64,000 bases of DNA from Chloracidobacterium sp. (GCA_016711345.1 JADJTD010000001.1:2666001-2730000); one strand, 5' to 3'. Numbered from the stretch's first letter, positions 1-8,102 are shown. Program-made: numbers and translations. The notes: a model not told the origin generated them from the letters alone.

Positions 1-1546
1 TCTGATTCGGAACCCCCAGATCAAAAGCATCATCCGAAGTGATCTGTAGGAAAACGCCATTGTTTGCCCCACCTTTGTAAGCTTGTCCGGTTGAATGCAG
101 GAAACGCGGGCCAAAACCGAGACAGGTCGCCGCATCTGTGCGCTTCAGGACACTTTCGCGAATCGCATCAAGCAATTTCCCGTTCTCGTCGTTCATTTGG
201 ATATAAGCGAGTAACCCGAAATAATCGGTTTCGACAATACTTGCAATGTGGGCGCCGAGATAGGCTTTTAGTGATTTTTCGTTTGTTGAAGCGGATAGCT
301 TTGCTGCGTACTCGTCACTTGTAAATAACGAAATGCCATTTTCCTCGAAGAACGGATGTTCGTCAGGGAGCGAACCCTCCCTTTCATATTCGTCGGTTAT
401 CTTTCGTGCTTCGATTTTTGCCGCTTCGACATCAGGTTGGTTGAAGGGATTTATTCTCATTATCGAACCTGCAACAGCGGTTGCAAATTCCCAGCGGAAA
501 AATTCCTGTCCGAGGTCGTCAATCGACTCAAGCTCGATCTTTACTGCCGGATGTCCGGCAGCCGTTACCGAATTAAAATCAGCATCAAAATTATCACCGC
601 GTTTCACATTCAGAAATACAAAAACGCGGTCGTTTGAATATGTATCGATAGATTGAAGCGGTTCGCGGTCAACCGGAATTATCGCTACACCTTTTTTGCC
701 GGTGGATTCGGCGATCAATTGTTCGAGCCAGGCGCCGAGATCGTGAATTTCGGGCGAAGTGAAGATAGTCAACTTGTCGCGGCGAGCGCTGTGACAGACG
801 CCGAGTATCGCTCCGAGCAGTGCTCCGGGGTTTTCATTTAGGTCGGCATTTTTACAAGCCTCAACCATTTCATTTGCTGTTTGAAGAAATTGCTCTACAT
901 CAAGTCCCATCGATGCCGCAGCCGTCATGCCAAATGCTGACAGAGCCGAAAATCGTCCGCCGATCTCAGGCTTGCCGTAAAAGATATGGCGAAACTCATC
1001 GCCCTTTGCGATTTCTTCCATCTTCGATCCGGGATCGGTGATAGCTACAAACTGTCGTCCGGCTTTCTCACGTCCAACACTTTCAGCAACCTTTTCATAG
1101 AAGTATTGCTTGAAACAATTTGGCTCAAGCGTCGAGCCCGACTTGCTGGCGACGATGAAGAGCGTTTTTTCGAGATCGATCTTGTCCTCGACCGCTTTAA
1201 CCTGAGCGGGAACTGTGGAATCCAGAATGTGAAAATTCGCTTTGCCGAAGGTCATTGCGAGAACTTCAGGGCAAAGCGATGATCCGCCCATTCCGAGCAA
1301 CAGCACATCGGTAAATCCTGCGGTGGAAATATCTTGATAGTAATCGCGATACTTATCGACATTTGCCAATTCTTCACCGACGATATCGAGCCAGCCGAGC
1401 CATTTGGCTTCGTCGTCGTTGGTCCAAATAGTTGCGTCTTTTGCCCAGAATTTTTCTATCTTGTTATTGGTTTGCCAATTTTCGATCTCATTGCGAAAGT
1501 TGGTCTCTAAGTTTGCGGGAAGGCTATATTTACAAGTGTTCAGCAT
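1..1546 (-). CDS. pgi: Glucose-6-phosphate isomerase (transaldolase/PGI-fusion type), 3' end outside window
   Basis: It interconverts glucose 6-phosphate and fructose 6-phosphate in the cytoplasm. About 515 codons are visible and the frame is still open at the left edge. The SIS-fold motifs LLLGMGGSS (about residues 82-90) and SKSGST (about 134-139) are present, and the C-terminal stretch GPRFLHSTGQ followed by KGGANNGVFLQIT matches the PGI half of bifunctional transaldolase/PGI proteins. The start is the ATG at 1546, because an in-frame TGA lies two codons upstream, so no transaldolase domain can be fused here. There is no clear Shine-Dalgarno sequence. It is transcribed away from the cobalamin locus. 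Family assignment is strong; whether transaldolase is encoded elsewhere cannot be seen. Confidence 0.9.
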   Translation of the reverse strand, partial: MLNTCKYSLPANLETNFRNEIENWQTNNKIEKFWAKDATIWTNDDEAKWLGWLDIVGEELANVDKYRDYYQDISTAGFTDVLLLGMGGSSLCPEVLAMTFGKANFHILDSTVPAQVKAVEDKIDLEKTLFIVASKSGSTLEPNCFKQYFYEKVAESVGREKAGRQFVAITDPGSKMEEIAKGDEFRHIFYGKPEIGGRFSALSAFGMTAAASMGLDVEQFLQTANEMVEACKNADLNENPGALLGAILGVCHSARRDKLTIFTSPEIHDLGAWLEQLIAESTGKKGVAIIPVDREPLQSIDTYSNDRVFVFLNVKRGDNFDADFNSVTAAGHPAVKIELESIDDLGQEFFRWEFATAVAGSIMRINPFNQPDVEAAKIEARKITDEYEREGSLPDEHPFFEENGISLFTSDEYAAKLSASTNEKSLKAYLGAHIASIVETDYFGLLAYIQMNDENGKLLDAIRESVLKRTDAATCLGFGPRFLHSTGQAYKGGANNGVFLQITSDDAFDLGVPNQ

Positions 1547-1689
1547 AGCTCAATATTGGTCAAATTCAGATCGGCTGTCAAATTATTCTAATGAAGTAAC
1601 ATCCGGCCGAAGCATTAGTCGATAAGCATCCCTTTTGACTTCCTCGACAGTTGGGCGGACAATGAGGTTTGATCATTTGATAACGAAAG

Positions 1690-1925
1690 CGTTTGAGGTT
1701 GTCGTCATGTTAAGACGGCTAAATAGGGTAAGCGGGTGAGATTCCCGCACGATCGCGTCACCGTAATAGCGATTTTTGATTTTTGAATTTTGATTTTGGA
1801 TTGAAGAACAAATCCAAAATCCAAAATTCACAATCCAAAATCGATGAAGTCGGGCCGCCTGCCTCAAGAACAACAGCCATGATAGATGTTTCGCGTCAAA
1901 ACATCGCAGGCAAACACGGTAATTT
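1690..1925 (+). promoter_or_regulatory. Cobalamin riboswitch upstream of btuFCD
   Basis: The conserved boxes occur in order: AAATAGGGTAA (about 1720-1730), the GCGGGTGAGATTCCCGC stem (1732-1748), GCGTCACCGTAAT (about 1755-1767) and GAAGTCGGGCCGCCTGCC (about 1846-1863). These match the adenosylcobalamin (RF00174-type) aptamer. Between the CCGTAAT box and the GAAGTC box, 1771-1842 is filled by an AT-rich inverted repeat built from AATCCAAA-like heptamers. GCCTGC at 1857-1862 can pair with GCAGGC at 1906-1911, and a terminator follows. The genes downstream encode a cobalamin importer, consistent with repression by B12. The aptamer borders are approximate. Confidence 0.9.
1771..1842. repeat. AATCCAAA heptamer inverted repeat in the riboswitch variable arm
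   Basis: Two arms of about 32 nt (1771-1802 and 1811-1842) are near-perfect reverse complements around a short loop GAAGAACA. The unit AATCCAAA/TTTTGATT is reiterated. A related run lies at 22651-22676 downstream of rpmE, which suggests a dispersed repeat family. Confidence 0.75.
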
Positions 1926-1932
1926 TTGCAAC

Positions 1933-1990
1933 AACGCCTTGTTTTTCTGGTCGATGAATGTCGACGACGGAAAAGCAAGGCGTTTTTTGT
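1933..1990 (+). terminator. Rho-independent terminator, expression platform of the btuFCD riboswitch
   Basis: AACGCCTTG (1933-1941) pairs with CAAGGCGTT (1976-1984), with an inner GTCGA/TCGAC helix, followed by a six-T run at 1983-1988. It lies between the aptamer and the btuF start, so it can act as the ligand-controlled terminator. Confidence 0.85.
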
Positions 1991-2022
1991 TAAAGGATAA
2001 AGGCGAAAGGATAAAGGAAAAA

Positions 2023-2925
2023 GTGGGGCGAAAGAAGAGGTTTATTTTCTTGTTGCTGGCGTTGCTTGCGGCTTGCGGTGGTGTCAAGAACGACAGCGCG
2101 ACAAGTTCGTCCGTTTCGCAGGTGCCAATGCGGGTGGTGACGGACGATCTTGGACGAACGGTAACTGTGCCGGTCAAGATCACGCGTGCGGTCAGTCTGG
2201 CTCCGAGTTTGACTGAGAATATTTTTGCCGTTGGAGCAGGCGACCGGCTTGTCGGCGTAACGACGTTTTGTAATTATCCCGAAGCCGCAAAATCGATAGC
2301 AAAGATCGGCGACACGATGAATCCAAATATGGAGTCGATCGTCGCACTAAAGCCCGATGTTGTATTTGTCTCGACGGCCTCGCAGATAGAGGCATTTACT
2401 AAAACGCTTGAGGCAAATGGGATTGCAGTATATGTGACGAATCCTAAAGATCTCGAAGGTTTATTTGAGAACCTAACGAATTTGGGGCGGCTGTTCGGAA
2501 CTGAAAGTGCAGCGGACATTTTGGTGACGCAATTACGAGATCGGAGTAACAAGTGTTTTATACCGGTCAGAGCGCCGCAACGAGTCTTTGTTCAGATATC
2601 AAAAGAGCCTTTGTTTACTATAGGTCGAGGGGCATTCGTGACCGAACTCGTAAAAACTGCCGGTGGTATCTCGGTGACGGCAGATGTCGAGTCTGCCTAT
2701 CCAAAAATAAGCAAAGAGACGGCTTCTGCATTAGATCCAGAGGTCATCATCCTCTCAGAATCGGATGATAACAAAGAACCGAACGAAGTATTTAATAATT
2801 CACCCGCGGTAAAAAAAGGACGCGTATTTAAGATTAACGCCGATCTCTTGTCTAGGCCGGGGCCGAGGTTGGTGGATGCGTTGGATCAGATAGCAAAGGA
2901 TCTGCATCCGGAGAAATTCAAATAG
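2023..2925 (+). CDS. btuF: Cobalamin ABC transporter substrate-binding lipoprotein BtuF
   Basis: It is the periplasmic binding component that captures vitamin B12 and delivers it to BtuCD. The start is the GTG at 2023, preceded by AAGGA with 4-nt spacing; an earlier in-frame ATG would run through the riboswitch and terminator and is not credible. The N terminus has positively charged residues, a hydrophobic stretch and a lipobox ending LAAC (Cys about residue 18). The body shows the two-lobe helical-backbone binding fold, with SLAPSLTENIFAVGAGDRLVG followed by PNMESIVALKPDVV, both typical of the BtuF/FhuD class. Its TAG stop overlaps the GTG of btuC by one base. Cobalamin specificity rests on the riboswitch; a corrinoid or siderophore alternative is unlikely. 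Confidence 0.88.
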   Translation: MGRKKRFIFLLLALLAACGGVKNDSATSSSVSQVPMRVVTDDLGRTVTVPVKITRAVSLAPSLTENIFAVGAGDRLVGVTTFCNYPEAAKSIAKIGDTMNPNMESIVALKPDVVFVSTASQIEAFTKTLEANGIAVYVTNPKDLEGLFENLTNLGRLFGTESAADILVTQLRDRSNKCFIPVRAPQRVFVQISKEPLFTIGRGAFVTELVKTAGGISVTADVESAYPKISKETASALDPEVIILSESDDNKEPNEVFNNSPAVKKGRVFKINADLLSRPGPRLVDALDQIAKDLHPEKFK

Positions 2926-3908
2926 TGGCTTTAACGCAGAGATCGCAGAGGACGCAGAGAAACCGGGCCGTTTGGCTTGGCGGGGCACTGCTTTTGCTTC
3001 TTGTCGTTGTACTGCTTGGGGCCGCGATGCTTGGTGCGGAGAGGCTGCCGATCCTTGATCTGTCGGAACAGCAGTGGTCGATACTCTATGACATCCGCGT
3101 GCCGCGCATTTTGCTTGGGGCGTGTGTAGGTGCAAGTCTTGCGGTTGCCGGTGCGGGGCTTCAGTCATTGCTGCGAAATCCGCTTGCCGAACCGTATTTG
3201 CTTGGTGTGTCGAATGGTGCAGCTCTTGGGACGATGGTCGCGTTTGTTTTTTTTCAAAGTCTTGAGATCACACGTCCTTTGTTGGCGTTTGCCGGTGCGG
3301 GGCTTGCGACAATCGCTGTTTACCGAATGGTCAAAAACCGGACGGGAATGAATGTCGAGCGGCTTGTTTTATCCGGCGTGATCGTGACGACGTTTCTTTC
3401 TTCGGTGATCGTGATGTTGACGACGCTGCTTGATGCGGCAAAGCTAAGGAGCTTTACGTTTTGGTTGCTCGGCGATCTGTCTCAGGCGACGCGGAATGGT
3501 GTTTATCTGAGCCTCGGCGCGGTCGTTATAGGAACGATTATTTTAATGTCACAGGCGCGGGCATTGAACCTGATGATGGTCGGCGAACGCGATGCTTTCG
3601 ATTTTGGAGTCGAAGTCGGGCGTGTGCGCATGATGGTTTTTGGAGCGTCGAGTTTGGTTGTCGGAGCGGCGGTCGCGGCAAGCGGTTCGGTCGGGTATGT
3701 CGGATTGATCGTGCCGCACCTTGTTCGGCTAACGGTCGGCAGCGATAACCGTTTAGTCGTGCCATTTTCGGCAATTGCCGGCGCAATATTTGTCGTGTTT
3801 GCCGACACAATTGCGCGGACGGCGATCGCTCCGAGAGAGTTGCCGGTCGGAGCTGTCACAGCCCTGATCGGAGCACCGATGTTTATTTATCTTTTGAGGA
3901 GAAATTAA
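2925..3908 (+). CDS. btuC: Cobalamin ABC transporter permease BtuC (FecCD family)
   Basis: It is the inner-membrane permease of the B12 importer, 327 aa with about ten hydrophobic segments. FecCD hallmarks are present: VPRILLGACVGASLAVAGAGLQ near residue 45, NPLAEPYLLGVSNGA near residue 87, and SGSVGYVGLIVPHLVR near residue 250, which contacts the ATPase. The start is a GTG sharing one base with the btuF stop (TAGTG), suggesting translational coupling. The first residues (ALTQRSQRTQRNR) are encoded by a CAGAG-type repeat half-element at about 2932-2962, so the cytoplasmic tail may have been extended by a repeat. BtuC and the vector of its neighbours are collinear. Confidence 0.9.
   Translation: MALTQRSQRTQRNRAVWLGGALLLLLVVVLLGAAMLGAERLPILDLSEQQWSILYDIRVPRILLGACVGASLAVAGAGLQSLLRNPLAEPYLLGVSNGAALGTMVAFVFFQSLEITRPLLAFAGAGLATIAVYRMVKNRTGMNVERLVLSGVIVTTFLSSVIVMLTTLLDAAKLRSFTFWLLGDLSQATRNGVYLSLGAVVIGTIILMSQARALNLMMVGERDAFDFGVEVGRVRMMVFGASSLVVGAAVAASGSVGYVGLIVPHLVRLTVGSDNRLVVPFSAIAGAIFVVFADTIARTAIAPRELPVGAVTALIGAPMFIYLLRRN
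2932..2962. repeat. GCAGAG-type repeat at the btuF/btuC junction
   Basis: AACGCAGAG, ATCGCAGAG and GACGCAGAG follow one another as 9-nt units. The motif is related to the CACAGAG palindromes at 21367, 37815 and 60147, but only one arm is present here. Confidence 0.55.
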
Positions 3909-3918
3909 AGAACCCACG

Positions 3919-3951
3919 CCGTCGAAGCTCCCACTACCTTATCTTCGACGG
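3919..3951 (+). other. Intra-operon hairpin between btuC and btuD
   Basis: CCGTCGAAG (3919-3927) and CTTCGACGG (3943-3951) form a perfect 9-bp stem with a 15-nt loop. No T-run follows, so it is more likely to affect mRNA stability or readthrough than to terminate. Confidence 0.6.
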
Positions 3952-3966
3952 TTGAGGAATTTTAGA

Positions 3967-4737
3967 ATGCTTAAGGTCAGAAATATCTCTGTGAGCTATG
4001 ACGAACGCGCTGTTTTGAGTGACGTTTCGTTTGAACTTTGCGATGGTAAGATCATCGTTTTGCTCGGCTCAAACGGCGCTGGCAAAACGACGCTGATAGG
4101 CTCTCTGAACGGAACATTGCCGATATCGTCGGGTGATATCAGTCTTGACAGCCGAACGCTAGCCGAGATGTCGCGGCGTGAGATAGCTGCAAACGTTGCA
4201 GTTGTCGCGCAGGAAAATGAGACACGGTTTCCAGTCACGGTTTTGGAGTTTGTGTTGTCGGGAAGATTTGTTCACGGCAATGCGTTTGGATGGGAAAGCG
4301 ATGAGGATGTTGATCTCGCTCGAAAGGCTCTAGTCGATTGCGATCTGGCCGATTACGAGACTCGTTTGATGAATCATCTCTCAGGCGGCGAGCGTCAGCG
4401 TGTCGTTTTGGCAAGAGCGATAGCCACGAATGCACGAATATTATTGTTAGACGAACCAACGGCGAATCTTGATCTTGCACATCAGGCGATGATGTTCAGG
4501 CTCGTACGTGAGCGATGCCGACAAAGCAATTATTCGGCGATAGTCATAACACACGATCTCAATCTGGCGTCGGAATTTGCCGATGAGATCATTATGCTTA
4601 AGGATGGACTCATTGCTGCAAAGGGAACGCCTGCACAGGTTTTGACGGCGGAAAATATTGAAAATGTTTTTGCAGTAAGAGTTTTGCTGGATACAAATCC
4701 GGCGAGTGGTAACGTTCGTGTGACGAATGTTTTTTAG
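3967..4737 (+). CDS. btuD: Cobalamin ABC transporter ATP-binding protein BtuD
   Basis: It is the cytoplasmic ATPase that powers B12 import. It has Walker A GSNGAGKTT (about residues 33-41), the ABC signature LSGGERQR, Walker B ILLLDEP, and the switch His in VITHDLN. The length (256 aa) is usual for the family. The ATG at 3967 is chosen because GAGGA lies at 3954-3958; the TTG at 3952 adds only five residues and has no ribosome-binding site. It lies 58 bp behind btuC with a hairpin in the gap, and completes btuFCD. Sequence alone would also fit an iron-chelate importer; the flanking B12 riboswitches decide the call. Confidence 0.88.
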   Translation: MLKVRNISVSYDERAVLSDVSFELCDGKIIVLLGSNGAGKTTLIGSLNGTLPISSGDISLDSRTLAEMSRREIAANVAVVAQENETRFPVTVLEFVLSGRFVHGNAFGWESDEDVDLARKALVDCDLADYETRLMNHLSGGERQRVVLARAIATNARILLLDEPTANLDLAHQAMMFRLVRERCRQSNYSAIVITHDLNLASEFADEIIMLKDGLIAAKGTPAQVLTAENIENVFAVRVLLDTNPASGNVRVTNVF

Positions 4738-4740
4738 GTT

Positions 4741-4792
4741 AAGAGTTACGCCTTCAGGCGTGAGTTTTTCACGCGTGAACGCGTAATTCTTA
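4741..4792. repeat. REP-like palindrome, copy 1
   Basis: AAGAGTTACGCCTTCAGGCG begins a 22-nt arm mirrored by CACGCGTGAACGCGTAATTC plus TT, with three mismatches around a short T-rich loop. It directly follows btuD. A closely related palindrome occupies 4861-4908 inside the second riboswitch. Confidence 0.75.
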
Positions 4793-4794
4793 CA

Positions 4795-4945
4795 TTATTG
4801 ACAAGCGATGCAAAGGAAGTTTGGTGAATAAGCCAACGCTGCCCACGCAACCGTGAATGTTCAGAGTTACGCATTCAGGCGTGATCACGCCTAAAGGCGT
4901 AACTCTGAGCGAAGTCGGGAACTTTGCTTGTTTGTCTGGGATTAG
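4795..4945 (+). promoter_or_regulatory. Cobalamin riboswitch upstream of btuB
   Basis: The core runs GCAAAGGAAGTTTGGTG, then AAGCCAACGCTGCCCACGCA and ACCGTGA, and resumes with GCGAAGTCGGGAACTTTGC near 4910-4928. This order and spelling match the cobalamin aptamer. The variable arm between the ACCGTGA and GAAGTC boxes is the 48-bp REP-like palindrome at 4861-4908. Downstream, TTCTGC (4951-4956) pairs with GCAGAA (4962-4967) just before the AAGGAGAG ribosome-binding site, which suggests control of translation initiation. No T-run terminator is seen. The 5' border is approximate. Confidence 0.88.
4861..4908. repeat. REP-like palindrome, copy 2, inside the riboswitch
   Basis: Two 24-nt arms starting TCAGAGTTACGC are reverse complements with two mismatches, meeting at TGATCA. 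The arm sequence resembles copy 1 at 4741-4792. Confidence 0.85.
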
Positions 4946-4979
4946 AACCATTCTGCGATGGGCAGAAAAGGAGAGACAG

Positions 4980-7292
4980 ATGAAGGTTTTTAGGTTAATT
5001 GTTCTATTTTTGTTGTTGGTTGGCGCGATATGTGCACAGACTTCAATAGTTTCAGGTGTATTGATGGTCGATGGGGAATCGGTTGCAAACCGAACGATCA
5101 AACTCGTGTCGACAACCGAGTTATTTGAAACCAAAACAGACGCGTATGGACGATACAGCTTCGGCAGCATTGCCGATGGTCGGTACTTACTGGTTTACAA
5201 TAATAAACAGGCGAGTGTAAATGTTGCGGGCGGGCAAGTCTCGATCGCAAATTTGACGGAGGTAGTTCAGATAGCCGCCGGAACGACACAGACTATCGAG
5301 CAAGTATCAAAAACGATCGATGTGATCGATGCCCAACAAATGCGCGATCGTGCTGATTTTTCATTAACGGAAAGCCTGAGAACAATTCCTGGATTCCGTG
5401 TGCAGCAGTTCGGGGGATTCGGACGTGTGGCGACGATCAAGACGAGAGGTTTAAGAAATCAGGATACAGCGATACTGATCGACGGTGTCCGGTTTCGCGA
5501 TCCAACTGCGATAACGGGGGATGCTTCAGCGTTCTTAAGCGACCTCACATTGACGAGCGTGGATAAGATCGAAGTATTGCGCGGCTCTGGTTCCTCGCTT
5601 TACGGTACGAATGCGATAGGCGGAACGGTGGATTTTCGAACGCCGTCAGCCAGAAGAGGAACACATGGGCAGATCGGCGGAGCGTTTGGCGGGCTTGGGT
5701 TCAGGCGTTTTCGAGGGAACATTTCCCACGGAACAAAGAACGACAAATTTGGCATCACCGCAGGCATTTCGCGAACAGGATACACAAAAGGCATTGACGG
5801 TGATGACAATGCGAACAACACTAATTTCCAAACACGAGTCGATGCCAATCCGTTTTCCAAAACAAGTATTTCAGGACGCATTTTTGTTTCGGATGCGGAT
5901 GTGCGGTTGAATTCAGATCCTGATACAGCGGGCACGCTGCCGGCGTCGAACACAACTATCATAAAAAACGCGATTCCGAATGTCTCTTTTGTTCCCGATA
6001 TCAATGATCCTGACAAACTTCAACATTCAAATTTCTTTAGCGGACAGTTTGTCGTCAATCAGATCGTAAATAGCCAGCTATTAATCAGCGGTTATTATCA
6101 GGGATTAAAAACAAAACGAACAAACGACAATGGGCCGCTTGGAATCGGTTTTCAGAGCGCTTCGACCAGTATTTATGACGGCACGATCCAAACCGGTAAC
6201 GTTCATCTCAATTGGACGCCGAACAGGATCAATAACATTGTCATCGGATACGAATTCGAAAGCGAGCGATTTGGTAATGACGGACGAACTCCGAGCGGAA
6301 CGGGCAATTTCTTTACTCGTGCAGGACAAAAAAGCAACACGTTTTATGTGCAGGACCTGATAAGTTTGCTTGATGGCAATTTACAATTTGCGGGTGGTGC
6401 TCGTGTTCAGCGATACAGCCTTGACCGTCCGGAATTTAGTTTACTGAATGCTCCTTACAGTAATTTGACGCTGAAAGATCCGCCGACAGCATACACGTTT
6501 GACGGAGCGGCTTCGTACTTTATTCAGCGATCAGGAACAAAGCTGCGAACACACGTCGGCAACGGCTATCGTGTGCCATCATTGTATGAGCGATTTGGAT
6601 CGTTCTATACAACTTTCGGTACGCCAAGCTTTATCGCCATCGGTGATCCGTTTTTAAAACCTGAAAAAACCATCGCGTTTGATGCAGGCGCCGAGCAGAA
6701 TCTTGCAAATGATCGAGTGCGGTTATCGGCAACATACTTTTGGACACGACTGAATGACATTATTAACTACGCCGATATTGCGCCGGATATCGGCTCGACA
6801 CCGAGGCCGTTTGGCGGTTACGAAAACCAGCGAGGCGGAAACTCAAAGGGCGGCGAATTTAGTATAAAAGCTAAGGCAACAAACTCAACCGACATCTTTG
6901 CGTCATACACCTTTACAGACAGCGTCCAGCGAATACCGCAAGCCTCTGGAACCGGCATCCCGAAGACGCTCGGCGTGCCAGATGATCAATTTACGTTGGT
7001 AGCGACGCAGCGGTTCAAACGTTTCTGGGTCAATTTTGATTTTCTTGCCACCAGCGTCTATCTGGCTCCGATCTTTGACACGAACAGCTTTACATTTCAG
7101 ACGTACATTTATCGCTTTGAAGGCAACCGAAAAGGCGATCTGACGGCGGGCTACACATTTGGATTTAAGAAAGAAAAAATGACCCTGCGATTGTTTGGTA
7201 CTATCGAGAATATTTTCGATCAGGAGTATTACGAGAACGGTTTCCGCACAGCCGGAGCAACGGGCAGAGTCGGGTTGAGCTTTGGATTTTAA
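4980..7292 (+). CDS. btuB: TonB-dependent outer-membrane receptor, predicted vitamin B12 transporter BtuB
   Basis: It is a predicted energy-coupled outer-membrane channel for cobalamin, 770 aa. The ATG at 4980 follows AAGGAGAG; the ORF extends upstream only through the riboswitch. The signal peptide ends near AICAQ (about residue 20). A short carboxypeptidase-regulatory-like domain with DAYGRYSFGSIADGRYLL follows (about 25-85), then the plug domain (SLRTIPGFRVQ, KTRGLRNQDTAILIDGVRFRD, VEVLRG-like KIEVLRGSGSSLYG), and a long beta-barrel ending in Phe (VGLSFGF). B12 specificity is inferred from the cobalamin riboswitch and the adjacent btuFCD. The N-terminal domain is not part of the classical E. 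coli BtuB but is common in Acidobacteriota receptors. Confidence 0.87.
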   Translation: MKVFRLIVLFLLLVGAICAQTSIVSGVLMVDGESVANRTIKLVSTTELFETKTDAYGRYSFGSIADGRYLLVYNNKQASVNVAGGQVSIANLTEVVQIAAGTTQTIEQVSKTIDVIDAQQMRDRADFSLTESLRTIPGFRVQQFGGFGRVATIKTRGLRNQDTAILIDGVRFRDPTAITGDASAFLSDLTLTSVDKIEVLRGSGSSLYGTNAIGGTVDFRTPSARRGTHGQIGGAFGGLGFRRFRGNISHGTKNDKFGITAGISRTGYTKGIDGDDNANNTNFQTRVDANPFSKTSISGRIFVSDADVRLNSDPDTAGTLPASNTTIIKNAIPNVSFVPDINDPDKLQHSNFFSGQFVVNQIVNSQLLISGYYQGLKTKRTNDNGPLGIGFQSASTSIYDGTIQTGNVHLNWTPNRINNIVIGYEFESERFGNDGRTPSGTGNFFTRAGQKSNTFYVQDLISLLDGNLQFAGGARVQRYSLDRPEFSLLNAPYSNLTLKDPPTAYTFDGAASYFIQRSGTKLRTHVGNGYRVPSLYERFGSFYTTFGTPSFIAIGDPFLKPEKTIAFDAGAEQNLANDRVRLSATYFWTRLNDIINYADIAPDIGSTPRPFGGYENQRGGNSKGGEFSIKAKATNSTDIFASYTFTDSVQRIPQASGTGIPKTLGVPDDQFTLVATQRFKRFWVNFDFLATSVYLAPIFDTNSFTFQTYIYRFEGNRKGDLTAGYTFGFKKEKMTLRLFGTIENIFDQEYYENGFRTAGATGRVGLSFGF

Positions 7293-7602
7293 TTTCTTAC
7301 AGTTGTGAAACATATGAAATTATTAGGAAGTCTATGTGTTTCACAAGTAAAATTTTTTGCAATTCACGGCATATTGTGTTAGGGTTAATTCTGTTTGAAA
7401 AATGCTGTATTAAACGAAAATTTTGGCACTGATCAGGACAAACGCTATAAAGGAAATGAATACAATGGTTTACGTGTCCGCGAACCGTTTCATGGTATGA
7501 AATAGTAGTAAGGTTTACTACCGCGGTAGGAAGAAGTAGTATTTGTTCCAGCGTTGATATGCAGGGCTGCCGTGATAAAATCGAGCTATCCGAGGTGGGA
7601 AT
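7293..7602. other. Intergenic region with terminator-like hairpin and 12-bp palindrome
   Basis: The 310-bp gap starts with a hairpin (7303-7312/7337-7346) followed by a T6 run. Further on there is a small TTTCAT/ATGAAA hairpin (about 7488-7502) and the perfect 12-bp palindrome CTACCGCGGTAG at 7519-7530, 72 bp before the next start. The palindrome is flanked by AGTAGTA-type direct repeats and could be an operator. No gene is seen. Confidence 0.5.
7303..7358 (+). terminator. Probable terminator of btuB
   Basis: TTGTGAAACA (7303-7312) pairs perfectly with TGTTTCACAA (7337-7346), and TTTTTT follows at 7353-7358. The stem is AT-rich and the T-run starts six bases after the stem, so the strength is uncertain. 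Confidence 0.55.
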
Positions 7603-8091
7603 ATGAGAAATCAGATCTTCATTTTGTTGGGCTTTATTTTTGCGTTGTCAGTGTCGGCTGCGGCGCAGGCCAGATCAGTAACAAATACTTCTCTTGAAGC
7701 TTATAAGCAGGAAAGGCTGAAGAACGAAAAAGAATATCGCGAAAACTACGAACAGCTTGGTTTACCATCGCCGGAGGAACTTGAACGACGCAATGAGCGG
7801 TCAGCAGTGGAGTTGGCAGAGCTTTCGAACAAGCTGCGTAGCGAATGGCTTGAGAGCCAACGCATCGCGTTACAACGTGCTGCTGCATCGCGTAAGGTTT
7901 CAACTCATTTGCCCTTGATTTTCGGCGTTAATGACAATGTGATCTACAGTTACTATTCGCGAAACAGAGGTAATCATTGGACGCCTCGCCGACATCAATA
8001 CGTGCAGCCGGGTTATTTTGCCGGCGGACAGTTTTGGCCGACCGGTTCCAGAACGCCGTCGCGTCCTATGTTCGCGCCTACACGTCACTAA
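7603..8091 (+). CDS. Small secreted protein of unknown function with a charged helical region
   Basis: I do not recognise a family. The 162-aa product has a clear signal peptide (MRNQIFILLGFIFALSVSAA, cleavage near AQA). A highly charged Glu/Lys/Arg-rich segment (about residues 30-105) is predicted to be helical or coiled coil, and the C terminus is rich in Tyr, Pro, Gly and Arg. The ATG at 7603 is preceded by GAGGTGG. The gene lies 11 bp before gatB and probably shares a transcript with it, although the functions look unrelated. A periplasmic or surface role is inferred only from the signal peptide. Confidence 0.7.
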   Translation: MRNQIFILLGFIFALSVSAAAQARSVTNTSLEAYKQERLKNEKEYRENYEQLGLPSPEELERRNERSAVELAELSNKLRSEWLESQRIALQRAAASRKVSTHLPLIFGVNDNVIYSYYSRNRGNHWTPRRHQYVQPGYFAGGQFWPTGSRTPSRPMFAPTRH

Positions 8092-8102
8092 CATTATTTT
8101 TT

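Noticed and set aside
1783..2022. In-frame N-terminal extension of btuF from an upstream ATG
   Set aside because: The extension runs through the riboswitch arm and terminator and has no signal peptide at its start; the lipoprotein signal begins at the GTG at 2023.
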